Assembly: GCA_002270565.1 (NCBI GenBank)
Contig: NQMI01000056.1
Span: 130,168-194,167, forward strand
Length of the DNA stretch: 64,000 nt
Origin: Stenocarpella maydis
Taxonomy: Eukaryota; Ascomycota; Sordariomycetes; Diaporthales; Diaporthaceae
Direction: 5' to 3'
Positions 54,801 to 64,000 of this stretch are shown in pieces. The stretch's first letter is position 1. Every line of letters starts with the position of its first letter. Under the pieces are notes generated by a model. The model saw only the letters and a list, made by a program, of their open reading frames with translations. It did not search any database and had not been told where the DNA came from. The translations under genes and the position numbers were made by a program.

Positions 54801-57800
54801 TTTGGGTGGGTCTGCTCTTAGGTAAGGTGCGTCTGCCCTGCTGCCCTGCTGCCCCGCTGCCGTCCCGGACATTATCCCTTCTGTTGAAAGCAAGGGCTAG
54901 GGTTCTGGCAGCCGGCATAGGGGAGACCAACCCCAAGCCAGATTGATAATCAGAGGATGAGGGGCTGGGGTCTTCGCAAGTCATGCAGACCTCAACTTCC
55001 AATGAAAACAGAGATAGCATCATTGCCTAGCGGCATCTCAGCCCAATCTCAATGTCTGTTTGTCTCGCCGTGTATCTTCGAAGAGAGGTAATCTGTGCTA
55101 GGCATCAACCGCTCATCTGAGATGCGCAGCTCTCTTGCCCACCCGGCCTGCTTCTTGCCGGCCGGCTGCTTGGACCCGAGGCTTGGACTGAAGCAGCTTT
55201 GCCATGGGCTACCCGGCTCGTACGTGGTGGTACCCAGGGAGGCTCGTCAGGCTGCCAAATATCCGCATGACTGCCACTCGCTTCTTGGTCGAGGATCAGC
55301 AATGGCTGCTTGATCAGCTTGAGCGACTAAGGATCGTCTGTCGGCGCGGAATCCTGGCGGAGCTGAGGGTTCTCAAGGTTGACGGACGCCCTGGCTTGAT
55401 TTCACCTCAGCCTCGGCCTATGATGGACAGCATTGCTCTTGCTATTGGGACTCTGTTCTAGCAAGCCAGGTGGGCCAACAATCTGCCTCGCAACCGTGTG
55501 CCGGCTATGCTGCTGCCCATAAGAGGCGAGGGTAGATCGTACAACTGAGGCAGAGCATTGGTATGCCATGTATTTTGCTGCAGAATTGGACCGTGGTTGT
55601 CGCCTCACAGTAGCATCGTGACCCATGAGTCTACGCAGAGCTTCCTCGTCGGGTCTCACGAAGGGACATACAGGCAGCAGGGCCTGCCTCGCCATCGGGG
55701 CAGATTCGAAGGAGTCGGAAGCACGAAAGATGGCTGGCTGATTTACCATGATGGCCCATCTACCGCAATGCCAGTCAGTATGGCCACCAAATCGTGGCTA
55801 CAAAGACATGTCACTCGGGATGTCTGGGTGTCACCCCAATTCGACGACGTTCGAGGACCCAGAGTGGGTCCAGCGGTCCAGCGGTCCACCAGGTGCTCCG
55901 GCATCTGAGCCCTTCAACATCGTACCGTGCAGGCGTTCTTTCTGCCTTGCAGACCCAGCCCGTGACAGCATATGCTGCGGTTCTTGCCAAAGTCAAATCC
56001 TCCTCCGAGGCCTGTCATTTCCAGCCCCTGTCCCGGCGCTGCGGTCATAGACAGCAAGAGAAGTCTGTTTATTGCCGTGCGCACTCACTGTGCGACCTGT
56101 CAGAAGCGAAACTAGCCCTTCAGGACAAGGGGTGGACTCCTCCTGGCAAACGCCACCCAACAGCCTTCCTGCCGTGCTACTCCTGGGTCGTGGCCCCCAC
56201 CCCCCCTTCCCAAAGGATTGGATTTCCTTGTCTCGGCTGGCCTCCCGATCAGAGACCCGGCCCACCCTTTTCAGCCCTACTGGGCCTGCCAAGAGCCTGC
56301 AGGCCTACGTGCCGGCATGCCCCTTGCAGGAGTGATAAAGTAATCAAGGTTCGACAGCTTCTACGACGAGCTACTCTTCCTTCGTTCGACTTTTGCGAAA
56401 GCACGGCCATCAGCAATCATGTCCCATGCGATTCCTCAGGCCTCTTCCCGGATATGCCTTGCTGGCTCGTGGGAGTCGCTTGTCGTGGCTTAGCCCCAGC
56501 TCTGCCCACATGCCGGAAGGCATCAGCGGCAGGAGAGGCGCCGGGAGTCACCACTGCGTGACCTCTGCATTGCTCGTCTGGCTCGATTCTCCGCTCGAAA
56601 CTCATCTCGTGGGGGTCGGCAGTGCATCCTTGTCAGATGCGCGGGACCTAGAGATGGATGCTTCACTACAACGGCCCCAGCATGACGTGATATGCGCTTA
56701 GGACCCAAGCAAGTGGCCCCCCTGGACAGACTCGTGGTCCACAAAAACAAATGCACATCGAGCACTCACACTCTCTGCGTAGCACCGCTGCACAACATAC
56801 GGCAGTTGGAATCCCCTGCTTCGTGGCACGTGCCATTCGCGAGTCCTTGCTGCGCGAGGGGTCTGGCCTTAGGCAACAGAATTAAAACAAAATAGCGACC
56901 TCTTGTGTTGAGCCCCTCTAAGCCTCCCCGAAACATTTAGTGCTGCATCCTGAAATGGCACCTCACCGTCCTCCCACCGAGACGACCACCCCCCACCCCC
57001 TACTCCACCTGTGTTATACGGGGCCGAGAGAGAGAGAGTCCCACGGCACTGGTAGGCCACCCCCCCTTCCAGGAAGCACATCATTAGGACTGAGGCTCTC
57101 TCTTGGCCCGCAGGCTCACACTGCCAATTCTGGAAACCGGGCACCCCACCCGCCAGGGCCCCATTCCCGGACAGCTCTAGAGGTAACCGTGAGGCCGGTA
57201 TAAGCAGGCATCTGAGATTCGCAACTTCACATCCGCATGCCCCCCCCCCTATGTCCAGCCCCCAATGATGGCTCCGGCTTCAACGGCCAGATCCTTCTAG
57301 GCGGCTCTGAATTACCAAAAAAACAACAACAAAAAAAAGAGAAGGTTTCTGCTTTCTTTGACAGTGGCGGGGGAAAGTGCGTGAGACTCATGGACGTCTT
57401 CCACCGTTCAGATTCCTTCAGGATGGCCCACCCCGTCGTCGCGGATTGTCGATGGTTCGTAAACTGGCGGTTCGAGTATCTGGACTTGATATCAGCCGGG
57501 GCTCTGGTCCCTCGGGGAGTTAAGGTACATGGTCCAGATGGGCGGAGCCAGCGACCAGAGTGTCACCATGAAGAGGTCCCCTTCAGGAGTTGACAGTGTT
57601 CGAGGTTTTGGAGACACCAAGATGGCATTGCTAGGTAGCCATTTAACGTTCAACCCATGGGGTCGATTCGTGGTATAAGATGCGCTGGGGATCTGGTCAG
57701 GGTGAAGTTCGGATGATCAGACCATCATCAAGTGAGCCACCAGTCTCGTACTCATCGACGGTTGAGATATAAGAGCCCAGGGACACCAGCTGGGACCGAA

Positions 57801-57905
57801 CGAAAACAGCCAAGCCACCAGTCCACGATCAAGACAAGAACGGACAACAACGAGCAGAACCAGCCTGTCTTGTTTCTGAACCCGAAGTGCGAAAACCCGG
57901 CCACG

Positions 57906-58379
57906 ATGGGGATGCACAGCAACGCCTTCAGTGCCCCGAGCACCACCCAGACTCTCCTGGGCACCGAAGGCCTCCAGGCCAAGAGCGCCATCCGCGCCGC
58001 GCAGAAGCAGCCTGCCAGCGCCCTCCCCCCCAGAGGCGGCACCGGGATCCGCGTGCTCGTCGCCGGCCGCCCGGCAATCATCACCTTCCCCCGGCCCCGG
58101 CCACCCCCCAGCCCCCGCCCACACCCGCGCCCGGGGCCCATCCCGGGCCCGCCAGGCGGGGGGAACCCCACGCCGCCGCCGACGCCCCGCAGGCCGGCGG
58201 CCGGGCCCCCTCCGGATGTTATGCCGGCAGCCGGCGCTGGCGGAGAGGGCGTGCCCGGGCTCGTCACGCTCCCACGGCCACAGCCCCCGCCAAGCCCCGG
58301 TCCTCGCCCCCGCCCCGGGCCTGTCAACCCGGGCCCGCCCCCGGGGAACCCTACTCCGCCCCCCACGCCCCGTCGCTGA
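57906..58379 (+). CDS. possible Pro-rich repeat protein
   Basis: I do not recognise it. ATG at 57906 gives 157 residues. The first 55 residues are of mixed composition (MGMHSNAFSAPSTTQTLLGT and on). The rest is Pro/Arg/Gly-rich and contains two imperfect copies of a unit of about 40 residues, each of the form LPRPxPPPSPxPxPRPGP...NPTPPPTPRR, at about residues 65-108 and 118-157. The frame is open further upstream to 57732. The opposite strand is also open over the same interval (57752-58444), as expected from a low-complexity GC-rich repeat, so strand choice rests on the more protein-like N-terminus. A membrane or secreted role is not indicated. Confidence 0.4.
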   Translation: MGMHSNAFSAPSTTQTLLGTEGLQAKSAIRAAQKQPASALPPRGGTGIRVLVAGRPAIITFPRPRPPPSPRPHPRPGPIPGPPGGGNPTPPPTPRRPAAGPPPDVMPAAGAGGEGVPGLVTLPRPQPPPSPGPRPRPGPVNPGPPPGNPTPPPTPRR

Positions 58380-59334
58380 ATTGGCTCGTTACCTGTCGTG
58401 CACGCCAGAAATGATAGTTGATCTAGCAGCTGCATCAGCGCCACTTTGTCTCTTTTTTTTTTTTCCTGCTTTTATTTTCGTTCGGTCCAGGTTTCATGAA
58501 ATGCATTGTTTACACGGGTTCTCCCCGTCTCATTGCATTGAGCTCTTTCCTCCTTTTTTTCTTTCGCTTTTTCCCTATGTCATGCTTTCATGGAGTTTTT
58601 GGTGGGCGGAGAAATGATTTCTTCTTAGGCAAGGCAGGGGGCATGGCAAGGACTGCAGTTTCATAACACGGCGAACTTCGGCAGCAACAATGGTGGCAGT
58701 TCTGATTTCGTTTTCCCCAATTTGCTTTCTTCACACATGCGCGGATTTTTTCTTGTTTTTGTTTTCTCTTTGCTTTTCAAGAACACTCTGGCTCACGCCT
58801 GATACCTTGCATTTCTCTCCCTCAATCCCCCACCCCCCCGGCGGGCAACACCAATTCTAGGCACTAGACTCTAGAAAATAAACACTTCTCACGCGAGAAT
58901 CACTGCGACTTTCTTATTGAATGTGACGTCTTAATACACGGGTATTCATGCCCGCAAAACCGGGAGGGGACACAAGCACGACGTCCGCACCAAAGCTATA
59001 TTCAGACATACAATCCCACCCAGGCCCAATTTACATGCCCGTATTAGATATTTAAGTACCGAAGGCGAGCAGACACCTCGAGGCTTAATAGCTTGAGAAA
59101 TATGTGTGTGCGTGCGTGTGTGCATATCTTATACATGAAGTATACTAATTTTCCGGGAATGTTGCGTATATGTGTTTTTATTTGCTGGCATTATATGAAC
59201 AGATATTATAGGACTGGGTGTTTTGGGTTCGGATACGTGATGTTCTTCGATAGTATGATTTGCTCTGGGATGTCGGTCTGGCACAGACAGCCTAGGAAAT
59301 GCGCATGACGCCGTCGCTGAGCTCTATATTGCCT
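58380..59334. other. intergenic, no gene seen
   Basis: Pyrimidine-rich tracts (T runs near 58450-58465 and 58553-58561) and scattered short frames occur. Nothing was recognised. It probably contains the 3' regions of the two neighbouring genes. Confidence 0.4.
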
Positions 59335-59884
59335 TCAATTAGCATTGAGCGTCTGGCGCCCCTGATGCGAAAACCACCTCGTCTCTATCCTGCTCGCCGA
59401 TGATGGACGCGCGCGCCGCCCAGGTCTGCCACGACGACGACGTCGGCAGCCCACGCCGTAGGAACAGGCCAATGGATGGGGTCTCGCTACAGAAACACAA
59501 GACAGAAATCTACAACCCCCCCCCCCCACACACACAACACGCCCTCACNCAGCCCCCCCACAGCTCAGATATCCGGGACTCGAACTCACAGCCCGGGACG
59601 AAAGCCTGCGGCGGCAGCAATGTCGCATTGCCGCCACCGGTCTTGGCCACCTCCGCAACAAGAGCCTCCTGTTTGCCGGCCGACACGGCCTCCTTGACCG
59701 TCTGTCCGTAGCGGTCCCCGGCCGTGAACCCGAGCAGGAACGTCACGATCGTCACGAGGCCCACGCAGGCCACTCTCAAGGCCCTGTCGACCCGCGGCGA
59801 CCTCTGGCGCCTGTCGGCCACGCCGAGCACATAGGGACCGTCGTCGTCCAGAGGCACGGACGTGTACGTGTTGTTGCCGCCCAT
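59335..59884 (-). CDS. hypothetical single-pass membrane protein, 3' half uncertain
   Basis: I do not recognise a family. ATG at 59884 begins MGGNNTYTSVPLDDDGPYVL. A basic stretch (DRRQRSPRVDRALR) is followed by one membrane helix near residues 39-56 (ACVGLVTIVTFLLGFTAG), a type II layout. The outer part (VKEAVSAGKQEALVAEVAKT, then NATLLPPQAFVPG) reads well to about 59590. A GTGAGT donor at 59589 and a TAG acceptor at 59487 would give a second exon ending at 59335 (148 residues). That exon is Arg/Gly-rich and could be in the wrong frame. An ambiguous base (n at 59549) and a C homopolymer at about 59517-59527 fall in this interval, so the assembly is weak here. Exon 1 is the trustworthy part. 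Confidence 0.45.
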
Positions 59885-60529
59885 GGTTCCAGACAGGTCG
59901 ATCTCTCTCACCGGCCGGCGTCGTGGTGGTAGAAAAGGGTGCTAGTAGTCACCCCCGGATGAGCGAAGAGAACAAGCATTTTAAGGCCATGATGTGAGAA
60001 CCCAGTTCAGGAGACTTTTGAGTCTTGACACAGGCCGTATTTCCGGCGCGGGCTCTCCGGCCTGCTGGATTGGGAAGAGTCCAATTTACCCGTGGGCGGG
60101 TCAGGGGTTGCGGTGGATCTGCCGGCCCTGATGAACCCTCACCGGGCAGCCTCAAAATATTGTGGGGGAGGGATGGGCTGTAAAAGCATCATGCACATTA
60201 CAGGAGCGGCATTGTTGCACATGATGTCACATCAAGACGGCAAAAAGGTTCCAAGAAATATTGTAAGTAACTCAGAGCTCAATAAATCATTAGTAAAGGT
60301 ATGAAGTGACGCCATGGTCGAGTCTACTCTATCCGAACTCATCAATGCCCCAACCCGTCTATATCGAAACGCCGACCGTCAGTCTATAAGCATCAGCTCT
60401 ACCCGTCTCTTCTTTGATGACCTTCGTAACTGTCAAGCATGGCGTCCGCCGCCATCTCCTCGCAAAGCTTCGAAAAGCATCAAACTTCTTGTCCGTTCGT
60501 CAAGCAGCAAGACCCCAGCAACCAACTAT
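59885..60529. other. intergenic, no gene seen
   Basis: This is the upstream region of the hypothetical membrane protein gene (-) and the 3' flank of the ABC-F gene (-). Frames here run into the antisense of the ABC-F gene and were ignored. Confidence 0.4.
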
Positions 60530-63500
60530 TCACGCGTCCTCGTCGTCTGTATCAGGGGGGTGTGGTGTGCCCTTGGGGCTGTTCAGCCATTCAATGTGCC
60601 TCAACCTGCGCCGCGCCTGCTGGTCTTTCAGCTCCTTCTTGGTCATCTTCCTCTTCTTCTTGGCCTTGAACTTGAGCGGCGTGTCAATGTTGTCCTCCAC
60701 CCCGCTATTGACAGCGCTGTTCATGGCGCTGCTGACTGCTGTGCTTGCTCCGTTGATGGGCGTGCTGACACCAGACGACGGGGCAGTAGATCCAGGGCGA
60801 GAGTCTTCAAAGCGATCCAGGGAGATGGCATTGCTGCCCTTGTGTGTCATGCGACCGTCTCGCACGTGCCACTGTTCTGAGGCCAGCGCACCTACAAACT
60901 CCTCGTTGTGACTGATCATCACGACACCGCCCTTGAAGTCTCGGATGGCAACGGCCAAGCCTCCGAGGGAGTCTCGGTCCAAGAAGTTGGTCGGCTCGTC
61001 CAACACCAGCAAGTGAGGGTTGTTCCACATGGCGCCAGCAATGACGACCTTGACCTTTTGACCACCGGACAGCGAACCAATCTCGTTGTGGTTGGCAATC
61101 TCCGGGTCCAGTCCGAGATCCTCAAAGTGCTGTGAAATAACCTTGGGCTCAAGGACACGGTAACCAAGGCCCTCCCGTGAGGCCTCGTGGTCATCAAACT
61201 CCTGCACCAGCTTGTCGAAACCGAGCTCAATAAGGGTCTCGCGGCTGATCATAGAGTTGTGCTTGGGCAGCCACCCCTTCCATTGACTAGATTCATGTTA
61301 GTCGTCCGCGTATCCCTTGAGAATATGGAGCCGTGAGGAAACTTACATTTCGTATTGGAAGGACTTCTTGTACTTCTGTCGACCAACGAGGGTCTCGATC
61401 TGTCGATGTCCCTTGCCATCTCCCATGTCGATTGTCTTCTCCATTTGGGCACGGTCCGCGTCAGACAGAGCTCTTGTCTCCTTGAAGTGGACCTCGCGGT
61501 CATCACCGTGCTGGTAACGCCACTGGAGGTACTGGTTGGGCGTCTTCTCGAGATGCATCTCAACGTGTTCGAGCGCGTGCTGCTTGATGTAACCAATACG
61601 CAGGTTGGGATGCTTCTCCACCTTTCCAGATGTGGGAATGACCTCGCCAGTCAGCAGCTTGATGAGAGTCGACTTTCCGGCACCATTGGGCCCGATGACA
61701 GCGACACGAGACGACAGAGAGAGCTGGCAGGTCACGTCGGCCAACGACGGCTTTGGCGCCTTGGGATACTGGTAGCTAACATTCGTCATGCGAACGATGG
61801 CACGTGTCTGAGACTTGATTCCGGAGAGAATGCCAGGCGGTGGGAACCTGAATTGTACCAGGCTGGCGGACAGTGTGTAGTAGCTCTTTGCTTCTGGGCG
61901 GACGTTGACAAATGCGTTCAAGTTGCCCTTGAAGTGACCGAGCTTCTTTCCGGGCTCATAGTGGTAGATGTCCGTTGTGACGTTGTCCAGGAAACCGGAG
62001 TCGTGAGAAACGATCAAACTGGTGATATCGGTGTGCGACTTGAGATAATTCTCCAACCACGCGATGTTCTCGACATCCAAGTGGTTAGTGGGTTCGTCCA
62101 GCAGCAGCACATCGGCTTTCTGCAGCATGGCCCTGGCCAGTGCAAGCTTCATCTTCCAACCTCCTGAGAGGGAGCCGACCCTCTGAGCCTGTCGGCCCTC
62201 AGGGCCGGCGGTAAAACCGAACTCTGCGAGGACTTCAGAGATACGCTCAATACTTGTGCCGATCTTGGTGATCTCAGGGTCCTTGGCGACGAAGTCCAAA
62301 ATGCTGAGATCGGCATCCTCGCCCTGGTTGTGTTCGACATAGCAGGTCTTGAGGACATCCTGGGGCGGGAAGCCTTCCAGCTTGCCACCAGCGATAGCCT
62401 TCATCAGGGTCGACTTCCCGGCGCCGTTGCGACCGCACAGTCCATAGCGATGACCCTTCAACAGGCGCAGGTTCGTGTGCGAGAGCAGGAGCATACCGCC
62501 ATAAGCCAAGGAGAAATCGGCGTTCACGATCTCGACCTCTCCGTCATCCTCCTTCTCGGGCTCGCCGAACTTGCGGTGATCCTCTTCAACGTAGTACTTC
62601 TGCACAGCGTTCGCGACAGCCTCGTGAGCGTCAGACCCTGATAAGAAGCCCTTGAGGTAGGGTGCAAGCTTTCCGGCAATACGGCTGACGAAGCGATGGT
62701 TGACGTCCTCGGCGATGAGGCCACAGATGTAGGGCCTTGCCGACTTGAAGAGTTCCCCGTGGGTTGTGACGCCGCCATTGTTCTTGATCTCGGCATCGAC
62801 AATCTTGGCAACGTCGTCCGCGCTGATGCGCTCTACCACGTCCTTGTCGGTGGCCATGGCCTTGTCCATGACATCCAGCGCCCTCTGGGCGAGCTCTCGG
62901 ACCTCGGGCAGAGATGCGCGGTCGAGGACACCCTTGACACCGGGCTTCAGCTTTGGCAAGAAGGTGCGTGCCTCGATGGGGTCGTGGACCAGCTTGGTGA
63001 GATTCTCGGTGATTACGACCGACCTCCGCAGGGTTTCTTGCGGCGTCGAGGGGTTGTGCAGAGACCGCTCGAGGAAGGGCGTCAGGAGCGCGAGGACAGG
63101 GGATGTGACGACGGCAACAAACGTTGTCTGCGAAAGAGCATGGATGGCCTTGTATGTCGCGTCGGCACCAGGCTTCCGCATTGCCTCGAGCAGCAGGGGC
63201 AGTTTGGGGGCCACGTCGTCGTTCTGGAGGAGGGTGGTAAGCGAGTCCATTGTCTTGACTGCTTGCTTCTCGACCTCGGACTTCAAGTCGTGCATGCCGT
63301 TCTCGACGAGCGGGATCAAGCCGGCCAGCTTGGCACCCATTATTTCGCGCAGGACGTCCTTCTCGTGGGCTTCCTCCTTTGTGCCGCCGAACTCGATCTT
63401 GGCCTTGTCGGCCATCTTCTGCAGGAGTTTTAGGGCGCCGACAGTGCCTTGCCACTTTCCGGTTGCCTTGGACAGGTATGTCTGCAGGGCTGGGAGGAGG

Positions 63501-63973
63501 CCGACGACGAGAGCCTCGGGGCTGAGGTGGTTGAAGATGGCATCGATGCCGTACTGGGCAGCGTCGCGAACGACGGAGCCCTTGTCGGCGAGGGCATCGA
63601 GGGCGCAAGCGACGAGGCCGCCGTCTTTGACGAGGAAGACGACTTCGGAGACGGGCTGTCGTGGGGGGAATCTCTCGAGAAGGGCACCGAGCAGGTTCTG
63701 TGCGCTCTCTCTCCTGAGACCGGACTTCTTGTCAGCCGCGGCCTTCTTGATTTCGGCGAGGATGCCGTAGGATTCGAGGCCGGTGCATCCGACGCTGGGC
63801 GAGTTCAGCAGGAGTTCGCAGAGGCCATAGGAGGCGTCGACCGAGGCGTTGGAGGTCTTTGCATTGAAGATGGCGTCCATGAAAGCCGACACGTCGGCTT
63901 GCAATGGTGGCGGGGCGTCGCCATTTGCGACGACGGTTGGGACGCTCATATCGGGCGAAACCGAGTGCGGCAT
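60530..63973 (-). CDS. EF-3-family ABC-F ATPase (New1/Elf1-like or eEF3), N-terminus at window edge
   Basis: EF-3-type ATPases bind ribosomes: eEF3 clears E-site tRNA during elongation, and New1 supports translation termination. Two exons (63973..61347, 61286..60530), with intron 61287-61346 (GTAAGT..TAG, branch GACTAACA), give 1,127 residues from the first ATG. The frame remains open to the window end, so the true start may be outside; another ATG is at 63949. About 420 residues of HEAT repeats come first. ABC1 follows: Walker A GRNGAGKST near 511, LSGGWKMKLALARAML and LLLDEPTNHLD. ABC2 has GPNGAGKST near 761, LSGGQKVKVVIAGAMW and LVLDEPTNFLD. A chromodomain-like insertion (FQYEIQWKGWLPKHNSM) spans the intron between the ABC2 Walker A and signature. 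The Lys-rich tail ends LNSPKGTPHPPDTDDEDA, which recalls New1-type proteins more than eEF3. The choice between the two is tentative. Confidence 0.88.
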
Positions 63974-64000
63974 TCCCAGATTATGGTATGGCGGGAAATC

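Larger units (their letters stand above)
53143..57905. other. 4.8-kb gene-poor region
   Basis: The stretch contains TACCTAGGTA at 53394, an AT-rich island (about 54370-54800), a CTGCCCTG-type tandem repeat at about 54834-54860 and homopolymer C tracts near 57239. A 255-codon frame at 55794-56561 is Cys/Pro/Arg-rich without domains and was not called. Several shorter frames were likewise rejected. Confidence 0.4.

Noticed and set aside
55794..56561. 255-codon plus-strand frame
   Set aside because: Cys, Pro, Arg and Ser-rich with no domain, no signal peptide and equally long frames on the other strand; looks like GC-rich non-coding DNA.
59560..59600. tRNA T-arm-like sequence on the minus strand (GAGTTCGAGTCCCGG)
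   Set aside because: The flanking bases do not form the required 5-bp T stem, and no acceptor or anticodon arms fit; it lies inside a probable coding exon.
62696..63770. Long plus-strand frames (245 and 341 codons)
   Set aside because: They are antisense shadows of the strongly conserved EF-3-family gene.
1..64000. CRISPR arrays, bacterial operons or prophage
   Set aside because: The window is eukaryotic with spliced genes; no regularly spaced direct repeats were seen.

Overview
This is nuclear DNA of a filamentous ascomycete (Pezizomycotina, most likely Sordariomycetes). The reasons are short introns of about 50-100 nt with GT..AG ends and CTAAC/CTGAC-like branch sites, a HET-domain gene, a fungal-rhodopsin-domain membrane protein, a cutinase, a laccase, a GH55 glucanase, an EF-3/New1-type ABC ATPase, and a transposon carrying stop codons where the protein family has tryptophan, as expected after RIP. 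No tRNA or rRNA gene was recognised. The genus cannot be told from the sequence alone.

Layout. 0.5-9.1 kb: a SPOUT-type RNA methyltransferase (-), a thioredoxin with a membrane tail (+), the mitoribosome factor Rsm22 (+) and a rhodopsin-domain membrane protein (+). 10.3-15.7 kb: a dynamin-like GTPase (-) and a HET-domain protein (-), co-oriented. 18.5-20.1 kb: an unrecognised multi-exon gene (+) followed by coding-like stretches that keep changing frame. 21.4-24.8 kb: a cutinase (+) and a laccase (-) tail to tail, both apparently secreted. 26.9-31.1 kb: a five-exon MGR2/ROMO1 gene (-) and a divergent FHA/SLMAP-type tail-anchored protein (+). 32.3-33.5 kb: a zinc-type/quinone oxidoreductase-like gene with a one-base frameshift (+). 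37.8 kb: a small GPI-anchored-type Ser/Thr-rich protein (+).

39.6-42.5 kb: a complete Mutator-like element (MULE) with 41-bp terminal inverted repeats, a perfect 8-bp target-site duplication and a mutated transposase on the minus strand. Just right of it lies a frameshifted DUF6546-family gene (about 43.6-44.4 kb, +). 46.5-49.5 kb: a possible small gene (+) meeting a GH55 exo-beta-1,3-glucanase (-). 52.1-53.1 kb: an RNPS1-like SR protein (+). 53.1-57.9 kb is gene-poor and includes a 0.4-kb AT-rich island. The right end holds a Pro-rich repeat protein (+), an uncertain single-pass membrane protein (-) beside an ambiguous base, and an EF-3-family ABC-F ATPase (-) whose frame is still open at the window edge.

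The housekeeping genes (Rsm22, Mgr2, RNPS1-like, EF-3/New1-like, SPOUT) are compact and intact. Accessory genes are separated by 2-5 kb of non-coding DNA. Three loci carry single-base frameshifts (near 19.7-19.9, 32.97 and 43.99 kb); these may be real decay or sequencing errors. The strongest structural discovery is the MULE with its strand-asymmetric mutation pattern. Exon limits were set by hand from splice consensus and reading-frame continuity; protein families were recognised from conserved motifs without a database search.
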